Notes: a model not told the origin generated them from the letters alone. A stretch of DNA of 64,000 nucleotides from Isoetes taiwanensis (GCA_021234155.1 JAJEKV010000005.1:23013584-23077583), one strand, 5' to 3'. Counted from the stretch's first letter, positions 50,801 through 60,999 are shown. Made by a program: numbers and translations.

Positions 50801-51108
50801 CGTTGCTCATGGCCGAACACCAATCTGTGCAGGCCACCATGCAAAATGCTGATGCTCTTGACCCAGCAGAGGTGCGTGACATGATTTCCAAAGATGCGCT
50901 TGAGCGATCCGATTCCATAGAGAGCGGAGGCCGACCCGCTTTGTTCACGTCTACCATGGGAGGTATGACACCGCAGCGGGAACATGCCAGCGGTGGAGTC
51001 CACGAGATGGGCGCCAAAGGGCCACGGTGGCCGGGACCAACCGCCGCGACTACCGGCGCGGACAAAGGGGCCACAGTGGAGGCTGATGGGTCACAACCCA
51101 ATTTTTAA
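47852..51108 (+). pseudogene. MULE transposase region with C-terminal SWIM zinc finger, frame-broken
   Basis: The first likely start is the ATG at 47852, opening an acidic N-terminus (MAQVDTDDSVSQISDENDSD) that stays open to 48220. Coding character then continues in shifting frames: 48340-48545, 48780-48955, 49020-49085, 49730-50030 (RFEPFVEEGVAARLPKLMAG), 50440-50699, and 50689-51108 with a Pro-rich tail. The clearest domain is a SWIM zinc finger at about 50605-50660, CDCPCPHAVCKHLIA (CxC then CxH), which follows the catalytic region in MULE and FAR1-type transposases. I could not locate the acidic catalytic triad with confidence. At least five frame changes are needed, which may be introns, decay or sequencing errors. 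Transposase identity rests on the SWIM motif together with the 9-bp duplication. Confidence 0.6.
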
Positions 51109-51399
51109 GTAGTGTACAATTCACACGTTATAATTTTCGGGTTACCATTTAAGCAACCTTTCTGTTACAATTACCACTAACAGTGACCACCCAGCCTTTG
51201 TCGGTACCAGTACACCCTACAATAAAGCAGCCCGACTACTACCGGCCACTCATTCCTAAACTGTCGCACGTCTTGCGCGGTGTACCAGGCCCTGCTAATT
51301 GGCACAATTGCATCCGCCTCGTCACGCCTGCGTGTCGCGACGAAAGTGCGCGCATGATGAAGCCAATATGCATGCGCCAGTGTTGTTATCGATCGTAGC

Positions 51400-51980
51400 G
51401 GGCACATGACCCGGCCGTAGCGTCGCCCCTACTGAATCGTACCTGGTGCCCCCAATCGCCGAAGAGGTAAGCCGTTCTTGTTGAAAAAAGACACCGCAGG
51501 TGAGATCACGACAAAGGAGCACATAGTAGCATGAGGCAAGCACAAGAAACACTCACGACCGAAGCGAGGCTACGTTGAGACGAACTTCAGAGACTCTTGG
51601 CCGTGTGGGAAGGTTGTCGAAGTACCACCACCCCACATGATCGTCGTCTCCAAGGCCCAGGCGGCGGCGCAGGTCCGCGTCTCGTATGAGGGTAATGAGC
51701 ATCCAATGGCCACTGCACGGCAATGACGTAATGATTTTAACGATGCTCTGTGCACCAATTGAAACTAAAGCAAAGAACTGCTTACTTACTTCGTGACGAT
51801 GGGCCATAGGATCAGACGAAGCGTGCCCCAATCAGGATGCTCGACAGGAAGAAAGTGGGAGACGCACTCCTCAGGAGACACGTTGTGTGTCTCCGACCGA
51901 CGTAGTCGTGGTACACACGCAGGGTCCACCATCAACAACTTCCGCGACGCTCCCGCCGGGTAGCATGTGGCGCAAGGCAC
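51400..51980 (-). pseudogene. Ulp1-like (C48) cysteine protease domain
   Basis: Read on the minus strand, 51980-51786 gives CVSHFLPVEHPDWGTLRLIL. 51831-51553 then gives SGHWMLITLIRDADLRRRLG and WWYFDNLPTRP, and 51520-51460 gives RDLTCGVFFQQER. The HW, the Asp in FDNL and the Cys in TCGVF are in the order of the His-Asp-Cys triad of SUMO-type deconjugating proteases. Plant MULEs are known to carry such a gene, whose role in transposition is unclear. The frame changes between the Asp and Cys segments may be an intron (AC/GT boundaries not fixed) or decay. Confidence 0.6.
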
Positions 51981-53300
51981 TATTACATGGAACTCCGGTG
52001 GTTAGATGTCGACATCATTAGATACAAAATAAAACGGACCGCGTACCTCATCGACTTTTCATTATATGTCCCTCCTCCCCTTGTCCATCGGGTGTGCAAG
52101 CCTCGATAAGGTCAGCGGAGTTGCACGCCCGCATGCTTGGCCGGCCCTCTTACAAGACCGGTGGCGGCGCTATCCGGCGCCCCCTCGCGGCCATGACGAG
52201 ATGCTCGGTGTCTGGCGGCCGTAGAAGTGGGTGAACACCCTAACCTCCTCTTAAGAGGGATCTGCCGGCTGGCGAGGATACGCAAGTGCTCGGGAGGCTG
52301 TGCCGATCTTACGTGGGCGGCCGGGACCATCCTCGAATGGGTACACACGGGTAGCTCCGGATGGTGTGCCTGTCAAAAACTCTCCAAGGTGGTACATGAA
52401 GAAACCGCGGGCTCGGTCTCTCATCCATGCCTCAGTTCCCTCGACATTGCGGTCCGGTAGAGGAAATGGCGAGGTCAAAGTGTGTGCCATACCGTGCACG
52501 CCATTGCGGTCCTCACTATGTCGCCGAAGAAGACTGGCCGGCCCACGGGCGGGTCAGCCAATTGGCTAATGCGGCGCCCTATGGAAGGTGGGGTGGCCAT
52601 AAGCGGATCAACCCGGAAGCGGGCGTGTCCCATGAGAGGGTCCTGGCGTCGGCGTAGCCCTACCTTTGGAACTTCGTCCATGTCGGCATGCAATTCACTA
52701 TCAGCGGTGGGCGACTAGGGATCGGTAGATAGGAGATGGGGTATTTGCCAGGGCTGCAGAAAGACTTTGTGAAGATGGGCCCTCTTCAGTAGCTTTGTTT
52801 GAACTCGGTATCCCGAGGAGCTTCGGCTAGCTCCGCTACGTGGGCAAATGACCAGCCATCCCTGCGTGCAATGGCCCGATCATTGAGAAGGGCATGTCGC
52901 GGTCTGTCCTCCTCCCCGGACTCCACACGTGGCACCGGCTCGGCTCTAATGCAACCTTCATAAAGGGCTGCATCCTCTAGGCGCTCCGCTTTGTCTTTGT
53001 GGTGGCCTCGTGGAACATGGCGTCCGGGGCCCTCGGGGAAAGGCCTCAAAGGCGGCCTGCGGGGTTAGGACATGTTGTAGCCGCATTGTTGTTGCGCCTT
53101 GCCACCTCGCTTCCACGTGTCTTGCGGAAGACCTCCAACATCTCTGGCGCGGCTTTGGCGGGGATCTTTCGGCGTTTAGCTGCCCTCTCTCGGTTTCGGA
53201 CACCACCCTACCTACGCATCTGCAGCGGTGTCGCGGACCGTGGCGGGAGATAATACGTCGGTGGGCCACCAAAGATCTGGTGCTGGCTCACGGTGGTGGC
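51981..53300 (-). other. Probable N-terminal part of the Ulp1-like gene, frames broken
   Basis: The minus strand has coding-like pieces. Near 53190-53080 a frame reads KRRKIPAKAAPEMLEVFRKT, basic and reminiscent of a nuclear-localisation segment. 53049-52786 is open and charged. No domain is recognised. I assign it to the Ulp1-like gene only because it lies upstream on the same strand inside the element. The long + frame at 53010-53702 is taken to be its shadow. Confidence 0.35.
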
Positions 53301-53851
53301 CCCATGCTCCGATCAGCGTCAAACCGGAAATCCGGGTCCGGCGTATCTGTCCGGCATAGTGATTGCACCGGTCTTTGTGCAAATCCATTTAGCGCAATTG
53401 TTGGGGCCCGGCGGCTCTCAACCCGGCGTGACCACTGCTGGGGCGAGGCACCAAATGCCATGGTATTCCACGCCACAAAACAAATACGGTTAACAAGGAC
53501 ACACAACAAACCTGGCGGGTTCAGACAATGTCAGTTGGGGTACCATTCTATAATGCTACCGATGCGTCCGGGAAGACTGGCGCCGCTCTGTAGGCCAAGC
53601 GGCGAGGGGGCGCTCCTCCATGCCAAGCGGGTGGGGTGGCATGCGAATAAGACATGGTTCTCGGCGGTCTCGAATAGATATCGAGGTACATGTGAACATT
53701 AACGCAAGCCCCGAGTACAAACCTATTGATGCATTGGAGTCTTCACAAAACACAAATAGAACAAATAGCATTTGAATCCAAATCCAAATCCAAATCCATA
53801 TGCTTTATTACTTCCATGCTAGTTGTCATGTCAACCTTAATGTGTGGTTTG

Positions 53852-53948
53852 CAACCCCAACCCCAACCCCAATCCCAACCCTAACCCCAACCCGAACTCG
53901 AACCCTAACCCCGACCCTAACCCTAACCCCGACCCTAACCCTAACCTA
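53852..53948 (+). repeat. Telomere-like degenerate repeat inside the MULE
   Basis: A run of ccctaacc, ccaacc and ccgacc units lies just before the small gene at 54054. It resembles a (CCCTAA)n tract in degenerate form. It is internal to the transposon, so it does not mark a chromosome end. Confidence 0.7.
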
Positions 53949-53955
53949 CATCTAC

Positions 53956-53962
53956 TATATAA
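53956..53962 (+). promoter_or_regulatory. Candidate TATA box for the small ORF at 54054
   Basis: TATATAA lies about 98 bases before the ATG at 54054, followed by a pyrimidine-rich (CTC)n leader at 53970-54030. This is a typical plant core-promoter layout but unproven. Confidence 0.35.
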
Positions 53963-54053
53963 GTCCATCCCTCAATCCTCCTCCTCCTCCTCAAGTCTAG
54001 CCTCCTCCTCCTCCTCCTCCTCCTCCTCCAATCTTCTTGCCCATCTCGTTATA

Positions 54054-54392
54054 ATGGTCCGGCATTTAAAGACCACCTGGGCGCGGTATGTCCCTTCTAG
54101 CAGCAATCCTCCTCCTCCTCTTCCTCCAAGGGACGTCTCCACTGACCCTCCTCCTCCTCCTCCTCGCAGGGGCAGCAATCCCCCTGCTTCTCCTGCTCCT
54201 TTCACCATCGTCGCAAGGATGAGTGAAAGGGAGCTTCTGATTGCCTTGACGTCTGGCGTTCCCTGCAGCGAACGACTGGTAGAATGGCTCAACGAGCCAA
54301 ATAAAGATGAAACGATGCTGAGCGTGCAGATAATGATGCAAGTGGTTGCATCAAATTGTCACGTCCTCAGCATGGACAAAATCAGTGTATAA
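54054..54392 (+). CDS. Small ORF (112 residues), Pro-rich, unknown function
   Basis: Begins MVRHLKTTWARYVPSSS, continues with Pro runs to about residue 50, and ends with a non-repetitive segment containing MSERELLIALTSGVPCSERL, then WLNEPNKDETM and a short tail to the TAA at 54390. The C-terminal half looks like real protein sequence, with an amphipathic, helix-like pattern. A TATA-like word and CT-rich leader precede it. It lies within the MULE, reading toward the right end. I do not recognise it. It could be a captured exon or an accessory protein of the element, or a chance frame through a Pro-rich low-complexity stretch. Confidence 0.35.
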   Translation: MVRHLKTTWARYVPSSSNPPPPLPPRDVSTDPPPPPPRRGSNPPASPAPFTIVARMSERELLIALTSGVPCSERLVEWLNEPNKDETMLSVQIMMQVVASNCHVLSMDKISV

Positions 54393-54477
54393 TTTTTGTT
54401 TTCTGAATGGGAAATAAGTAATAGATTCAATATCTTTAATAGTACAATCAGTAAATCAAGTAGTAGAATCAGTATGT

Positions 54478-54585
54478 TTCTAATTGTATCAACATCAATA
54501 TCAATATCAATATGTTTCTAATGATTATCAATAGTATCAATATGTATCAATATCAATATCTTTCTAATCAATATCAAGTACTAGA
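54478..54585. repeat. (ATCAAT)n-type low-complexity repeat
   Basis: Repeated atcaatatcaat with interspersed atgtttctaat. Non-coding. Confidence 0.8.
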
Positions 54586-54699
54586 AAAAAAAAGGCGCAC
54601 CAAATCACTATAGCTTGGAACCTTGACGAAGTTGAGCGGATGAGCGGTTGAGCGGATGAAGCGTGAGCCAAAAATATTGGCTCAAATGTTGGCTCAAAT

Positions 54700-55215
54700 A
54701 AGGGTTCGCTTGGGCGAACCAAAAATTCCTTCCTCCCACTTCGAAATATTCGAAAATTTCGGTGGCCTAGGAATTCGCTTCAAAAATTTCGGTGGCCTAG
54801 GAATTGTGTTCGAAAAATTCTGGGTTCGCTTAAGCGAACCCAGCCGTACGACTGGCAACTGACGGCTGACCCTCCTGACGACGCCGATTAGACCCGGGGT
54901 TCGCCCAGGCGAATCTGCCTGTACCTGGGCACCCCGTACTAACACCTGTGGCGCCTGCCACGGACTGTACCGCCCGGATTTGACCCGGGGTTCGCCCAAG
55001 CGAACCCGGTGCAGTACTGGCACGCCTGACACCGATCCGACCCGCCTGACACCGATCCGACCCGCCTTCAAGCCTAACCCGGGTTCGGGTTCGCTTGGGC
55101 GAACCCGGTGGGTAGCGCCACCTCATCGCCAACTAGACTTCTTGGGTTCGCATGGGCGAATCCCTGGGTTCGCCCAAGCGAATTTCCTGGGTTCGCTCAA
55201 GCGAACCCGGCTGCC
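54700..55215. repeat. Right subterminal array of palindromes
   Basis: The palindrome GGTTCGCYYRRGCGAACC or near versions occurs near 54704, 54822, 54899, 54987, 55086, 55143, 55167 and 55190, eight times in 500 bases. Most copies are perfect or one or two bases off. A ttcggtggcctaggaatt word is repeated at 54757 and 54788. Confidence 0.85.
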
Positions 55216-55251
55216 TCCCGAACTCCATTTCGGGAGCCGATCGAAGCACCG

Positions 55252-55260
55252 AAGTAGAAA
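55252..55260. other. Target-site duplication, right (AAGTAGAAA)
   Basis: Exact copy of 46912-46920, directly after the element's right end (gaagcaccg). Confidence 0.92.
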
Positions 55261-55486
55261 GCACATCAGCTTCCCTGCATTTTACAATAGCCCTAAAATC
55301 CTCCGCTTTGTAGTGATTCTTATCAACATGATGATTCTTAATGATAGTCTCGGAAAACACAAGATGCTTACCAAAAACATCTTCATCAAACCAAAACATG
55401 ATATCCCGTAACTTCGCTAACTCTTTTCCACCTTGCACAAGAAACCTAGTCATACAATAATAGCCAAATCGCCTTTGCAACCCATA
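55261..55486 (-). pseudogene. Tyrosine-recombinase-like gene, upstream part cut off by the MULE
   Basis: The minus strand reads GLQRRFGYYCMTRFLVQGGK, then ELAKLRDIMFWFDEDVFGKH, IIKNHHVDKNHYKAEDF and KCREADVLST to the target-site duplication. The pattern (GG-KE, then KNH) fits the N-terminal half of the Crypton/DUF3504-type catalytic domain. The frame continues exactly at 46911 on the other side of the transposon, giving DVLST followed by WECLLSHLALYEVDD. Above 55486 the frame meets stops, so earlier exons are absent, decayed or behind an intron I cannot place. Confidence 0.65.
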
Positions 55487-56131
55487 TGGCGTATGAGCTC
55501 ACGCACTTTGATTTGTAGGGCTAGCAGTAACTATCTCGCATCTTTCTTGACCCAAAGTGTTTTTCTTAATCATACTTTACATTCCCATGTGTAGACATAT
55601 TAATTCATTAGTCATATGTATAGATTTATAAGACTGTATAGATTCTTATATTTTGATCGCACAGATACAGTCTATGGAGTACCGTAAAGTTGATGTCACC
55701 CGGATCGTTGTCCGCCGGTGATGTGGCCATGTGATCTTCTTGTATCACAGAAGGGCGGTTGTGACTATGGTGTCGACGGCGGAAGCATCAAAAGCATGTC
55801 TGGTCCTTCTTGAGCCTGTTATATAATGAGGGTTGAGCAGGTCCTGGATTCTTGCTTGAAGTAGAAGTGTGGCATGTTGGGAATACGGATTGGTAAGGTA
55901 TCCTTATTTTGAATCGATAGTAGAGAGAATTGATATGACGATGTTTGCTATCCCATTGAATCACTGGACTTGCCCCAACCATATCTAGATACCTTAGAAG
56001 GAGATGACTATTCAACAATGAGACGAGTCAAGGCTTAGACATTAAAGAGAAACAACATTAATTATAGTTATGTCTATGAAATATAACTTAACCCTTAATA
56101 TATAATGTCGAATAAGGTCTAATATAAAGCA
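55487..56131. other. Non-coding spacer before the second duplicated block
   Basis: No gene is recognised. Presumably an intron or flank of the recombinase-like gene and intergenic DNA. Confidence 0.4.
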
Positions 56132-56550
56132 TATGAGAGATAGCTTCCTCAATGGTTGCATTGTGCAGATTCAGCATTCAATACCTAGCATGAAAGGTCT
56201 GCATAGCTCTGTTGTTACAAACAGCATTAATACATGATCCTATATGCACAAATTGGGGAAAATTATTTACCAGCACGAGATCCTTTTTTGCTTATGGGCA
56301 AGCATTACTGAGTAAGTTTAGAAAGATGCCGGTTCTTTAGACTAATGAACGCTTGCATGTAGGATAGTAGTCCTCCTTTCCGATGACTCAAAGGGAGTTT
56401 ACAAAATATAGTGACCAGCTAAAAATATTGGTCCAACATATTTGCAAGATTTAGATAAACCTCGTCCTTAAGATACCACTTATATCTTAGAGGATCTGCT
56501 TATACATTTGAATTAACTAAGCAATTAATTGCTTGCTTTGGAAAAAACAG

Positions 56551-56936
56551 GATAATGAGGTGGATAGATGAAGAGGAAGATAGGTTGAAAGGCAATCTAA
56601 AGTTCCTTATTTTGGATTTGACTCGTAAGTACCTTTGCCCTCTGTAGATCATTTTAATATAGCAACCCTACTGCATAATAATTAAGGGGCACTTTATTCA
56701 GCCGCAATGACAATAGACACATCCGGAATTCATGCTTTAGTGGACATCTATAATAATCTTAACTTGAGGGGAATTCAGGTACCTCCATATCAGCTCTTTG
56801 TAATGTCAATGAAAAGTTCAATATATTTATCGTATGTCCTTGCAGCTGGCTTTAGCAAATCCTGCAGAAAGTGTATGCAGAAGAAGCCAATGAAAACCTG
56901 AAGAACCAAACATGTACAATCAGTGTGCTTCCATGA
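56551..56936 (+). pseudogene. Partial sulfate transporter copy (exons 11-13 only)
   Basis: Exon 11 (56551-56624), exon 12 (56702-56778) and a shortened exon 13 (56846-56936) keep the splice signals of the complete gene. Exon 13 lacks the 110 bases equivalent to 44702-44811, which shifts the frame and gives a stop at 56891-56893. Exons 1-10 are absent because the duplication begins inside intron 10. Only the end of the STAS domain could be encoded, so it is a pseudogene. Confidence 0.93.
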
Positions 56937-57666
56937 GTCAATGGAGGTAGTCTATAGGCACCAAGAAGCAGCGATAAAACAAAATTGCTCCAAACTTATG
57001 GAGCCAACAAAGGCTAATTTCGACAATTGTACAATATACCGATTCCAAGAGTATATTAGAGAACATTTATGATATATCCATCGTTGCCAACTCAGCCAGC
57101 ATACAGATGACAATCAAGGTGAAAAACCAGCTGCCGTTCTTATCAACAAGGATGTGTACCATATACATTATGTGCCAAAAACAAGGAGTGTCTACTTAAC
57201 CAGAAAGAGTTGTAGACGAGGTCCTTGTACCATGTTTTTCAATGCTCATCATTTTAATAGGAAAATAAGGGAGAGGTTCCCACCTCCCTAACAAGTTCCC
57301 ACCTCCCTAACCGGCATTCTTCTAGAACACATGGAAACAAGCTCAAGCTGTAACATTAATGAGCTAAATTTACCCTGGTGAACGAACATTCCGAAGCAAA
57401 AAGATTGCCAATGTCTTCATGCGGCGTGTGTAAAGCACTATGTTTATTAGGTATGAGTATTCAGTAGAATGCGTTCATGTTAGAGTGGAATCATTCCACT
57501 GGACGCCTAATCACACTAGGATTTCCATAATCGATCCGGCGTCTTCCGGAACGTTGTCCGCCCTGCCAAAATTTAGGGTCTGCTTGCTGGAGTTGCTTTC
57601 ACAGGACCCGATTATTACTGCAACGAAATTCCTTAAACGTCAAGGAAAGTTGGTTAATATTCTTGC

Positions 57667-57669
57667 TTA
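57667..57669. other. Target-site duplication TTA (left; right copy 58302-58304)
   Basis: TTA flanks both ends of the 632-base insertion. In the uninterrupted first copy the site reads cttgcctattgtcc, which equals this copy with the element and one TTA removed, apart from one C/T difference. Confidence 0.8.
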
Positions 57670-58301
57670 GGCCCAGATTCCACTGGGCCGGAAGTTGATG
57701 TGAGGACAAATCGATGGGCAACAAATAAGCAACTGATGCCGCTGTTGGGATTCCACTGCAGGGTGGAAATTCCTGAGGTGGAGTCAGTTACAAGAATTTT
57801 TTGTGACGGGGGACGTTGCCCGACAGATGGGCTGGCAGATGCACGAAAAGATGCCAGCTAAGATCAAGAAAGCTTCAATTACGAAACTATCACGACTTCT
57901 GTGGAATGCTGATTCTGGCACTTTGATTCCAATAAGGCCCGGATTCCACTGGGCCAGCAGCTGTTGTGAGGCCGAATCCAGGGCAAACATACTGACGCCG
58001 CTGTTGGGATTCCACTGCATGGTGGAAATTCCTAAGGTGGAGTCAGTTAAGAGGATTTTTTATGACGTGCAATGTTGCCCAGCAGATGGCTGGCAGATGC
58101 AGGAAAAGTTGCCAGCTAAGCTGAGAAGGGTTCAATCCGAAAACTGCCTTTGACTTCTGTGGAATGGTGATTCCGATGCTTTGGATCAAACAACCTGGTA
58201 TTTGTTGCATGCAAGATTAAAATCTGCTGGCCTTGTGGAATCTGGGCCTAAGCTGGTATTTGTTGCAAGCAAGATTGCAATTTGCGGGCCGAATCTGGGC
58301 C
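57670..58301. mobile_element. PIF/Harbinger-like non-autonomous insertion, 632 bp
   Basis: The ends are inverted: GGCCCAGATTC at the left and GAATCTGGGCC at the right, with a TTA target duplication, as in PIF/Harbinger (Tourist) elements. It holds no transposase. Inside are two tandem versions of about 267 bases (from 57670 and from 57937), each with gattccactgggcc, ctgttgggattccactgca and a ttgcc/agatgg segment. A second right-end-like sequence (gtggaatctgggcctaa at 58235-58251) precedes the outer end, so it looks like a composite with repeated ends. Confidence 0.8.
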
Positions 58302-58789
58302 TTATTGTCCAATGAATGGCTGCCATGTAACAATCATTCTATCCAACGACGACAAATGGCTTTGCCATTCTTAGATGACCTACTGTAACCAGTTATAGAG
58401 TAAAATTAAAATTCTTAGCTTCAGAGTTAGAGACGAGTTTCAGAGTTACAGATGAGTTACATGATCTGTTGTCTCAAACCTGCATCTATTTATAACAATT
58501 ATTACATCATTTGTGACAGATTGTTCAAACAGCTGTCCAATTGCATTATATTCACATTCAAAAATTCCATCATTTGTACACTATTAATGCTGCTACACGC
58601 CATTAAGAAAATTCCCTCATTTGTATTCCAGGGTTTTTAACATGTACCTGTACCTGCAAGATAAAATATAAATTAGATAAAACACATCATTTTGATAAAA
58701 CGAATGCAAATATTGAAATCAAATAATACCATATCAGTGGAAATTGAAAGTAAAAGAACAATTGTTGTAGATAGTTCTGCTACGTTTTT

Positions 58790-59158
58790 CTGCCTCTACA
58801 CAAATCTTCTATAAAACATCATCGCCGAGCCAGATTATTTTATTTATCAACTTACTGTCACGATCAGCTAATTGCAAGAATATAAAATGGTACCTGTTAA
58901 TTTTTGCAAGTAAACAAAGTAATTGCTAATCACAAGAAGATAAAAGACTACATGTTTTGGAAGACCATTACCATCGCCAACAGTTGGACTATGGCTTACG
59001 TTTTGAAGAGCATTATCAATGGCAATGCTAATCAAATTGCTGTTGTCTCTGCCATAACTATAGTCATTCGTACTGATGAGTTTATGGTCACATGCAAGTT
59101 CACACTCAAACACCCCCATTTCATTATAATCTGTCCTAGTTGCCCCATTTCCATGCAT
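58790..59158 (-). pseudogene. Second, diverged copy of the recombinase-like gene's last exons
   Basis: The minus strand reads DYSYGRDNSNLISIAIDNAL, then QNVSHSPTVGDGNGLPK from about 59158 to 58955, matching the exon at 46378-46243 with differences. A further exon near 58880-58800 corresponds to the RDSKLINE exon but has stops. The frame extends further upstream than in the first copy (ECELACDHKLIS), where the two sequences no longer match well. Confidence 0.5.
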
Positions 59159-60999
59159 ATCTACTCTGTTCCATCATTCCCCATCATACATCTCAAGTTG
59201 CCACCATTCTATCACATGGCAACTCATTTTGTGTAACCATTCGCTCACTTGTCATGCATCATATTTACATTCCACATTCACTTGCTCACCAGTCTACTTA
59301 CCGCATTACTTCACTTCTATTTTCCAAGAAAAATCCCATGTTGTCAACCACTTCTACATTGACAACCATTGTGACTCATGTGCATTTCAAATCTAGCTCA
59401 AGTGGTTAAAGAACCAGCCCGGAAGAGATGTGACTGATAGCCCCAATCATAGAGCTCTGCCCTGTGGCTGTTGTTCTACATTGCATAAAGCACTTCTTGA
59501 TATGCAAGACAAAGCTCAAGACAATACACAGGTGGCAGAGGATGGATCTCTAGAAAGCACACCCAGCACTTGAATCTCAATCTCTTAAGGGTCTCAGAAG
59601 CATGTTCCAGTTCAAATATAGAGGTGCCTGCATGTTTTTCACGAATACAATGTGCATTTAAAGTCTAGGAAGCTTTATAGCACGAAGGGTGGGTGCTCAG
59701 AGGCCAAATTGGCTATGTCACCTTCTAGTGCATTTTTTGGCATCATGAGATAGGCTGCATATGCTACATCATCGGAGTCACCTCAAGGGCACTCACTTCT
59801 CTATGCAAGAAGACCTCTCCTCAATTCAGTTAACCCAGCGACGTAAGGAGCTATGCAAGGTTCGAGATGTAAGGCTTCAAAAGAAAAAGGGCAGTGTATT
59901 GGAGAGGCACAATACCCATTCTTAACCAGTGGCCTCAAAACCCCTGGTTGGGTTACTTTTAGTTGCTTTCCCTTCCTGTGTGTTTTGTTTCATTTTTTTC
60001 TCTTCATTATCATGATTTATGATGGGGCTCTATCTGGACTCATGCACACTTTGTTCTATAGGTTGGAACATTTGGACGAATGAGAAAACCCTATCTTGTA
60101 TGTCGAGAATATAAGTTTGAATTGAAGCTTGGCGAGACATAGATTTATCCACAGTCTGCAGTAGATTAAAGGAGGCTGGTGCTCGAAGGACTCAAACAAG
60201 GAGGATTTTTGTTTAACCAAAGCTTGGGCTATAAAACTAACCTATATTTTGTTGAGACGTTGCTTGGTCAACTATGCTACAATAATTGAGTCAATATCAA
60301 ATGAATATTAATTTGCATTGAATCATTGAAAAGCAAATGTCCTAATACAATTCAAGAGGGTGCTAAAGCTCTTGTATAAATTTGGTCTCCAAGGATTTGG
60401 TTTCAAATTTCTTCATGTGAATTAAACTTGCTGAAATATAATAGTGGACATAGTCCTGCTCCTCTTGCTTAAGAAGACCCACTCTTTTCTAAGGTCAACA
60501 TAATCATTTACGTGCAAAATTGAGGTTTGAAGGCTTTTATAGACTAGGTACATGCTTTTGTTTGCAAATTCATTTTCAGAAGAGATTTACGCGCAAGTTG
60601 GTGATGCATGGACCAGAATCAATGTAGGGTCTTTTCAAACAAGCTTTTAAGGCATCATCCCAAAACAAAATTGGGCAGCCATTCCCATTGCCTAAAGATC
60701 TAAAGAGATTAGAAGCAAACTTTCTTGGTTACAAAACAAGAAAGAAACTCAAGGATGCACATGCTTTCTTACAAAGCAAGGACAAACTTGAGCTTTTCAA
60801 AAGGATTCATAGAGCATCTAAAAATTATATAGACAGAACTCAGCTTCGATGAAAATAATTAGAACAATTCTAACTTTGCCACGTGGCATAGTAACCTCTT
60901 CCTGTATGAGACAAGAGAGAGAATAGAATATTTCAATGCAAATATCCCTACCTCCAAAGAGAAACAAAGGCATATTTTCTCTGTGTAATTTCATCTGCT
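59159..60999. other. Non-coding stretch
   Basis: I recognise no gene. 59130-59390 is rich in catcc/ttccac words similar in character to the arms of the gypsy-bearing element. 59398-59430 has a tRNA A-box-like tagctcaagtggtt. The 76-codon frame at 59853 has no known relative. Confidence 0.45.

Larger units (their letters stand above)
46921..55251. mobile_element. Mutator-like element (MULE), 8331 bp, with transposase and Ulp1-like protease
   Basis: Bounded by the exact 9-bp duplication AAGTAGAAA. The first 25 bases at each end, read inward, both start CG and share a perfect 12-base core GGCTCCCGAAAT at positions 14-25; the first 13 bases agree at only five positions. It is more GC-rich than its surroundings. 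A + strand transposase region (47852-51108) and a - strand protease region (about 53250-51400) converge near 51150. Mobile MULEs carrying a Ulp1-type gene are known in plants. Both genes show frame breaks as read, so the element may be inactive or contain sequence errors. It interrupts the minus-strand recombinase-like gene. Confidence 0.88.
56132..59029. repeat. Duplicated block, second copy
   Basis: Matches 43975-46325 in the same orientation. Differences include a 110-base deletion in exon 13, a 632-base insertion (57670-58301), a 50-base insertion near 57287-57335, and only one unit of the 54-base tandem repeat. Confidence 0.9.

Noticed and set aside
53010-53702. A 230-residue + strand frame in the MULE
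   Set aside because: The sequence lacks any domain and has unusual Cys/Arg/Trp composition. The opposite strand has better coding character (a KRRK-containing frame).
53852-53948. A chromosome-end telomere
   Set aside because: The repeat is degenerate, under 100 bases, and inside a transposon with defined ends.
55261-55486. A separate gene unrelated to 46529-46911
   Set aside because: The two parts share strand and reading frame across the transposon's target-site duplication and together give one continuous domain.
59398-59440. tagctcaagtggttaaag, similar to a tRNA A box
   Set aside because: No B box follows within the normal distance and there is no acceptor stem.
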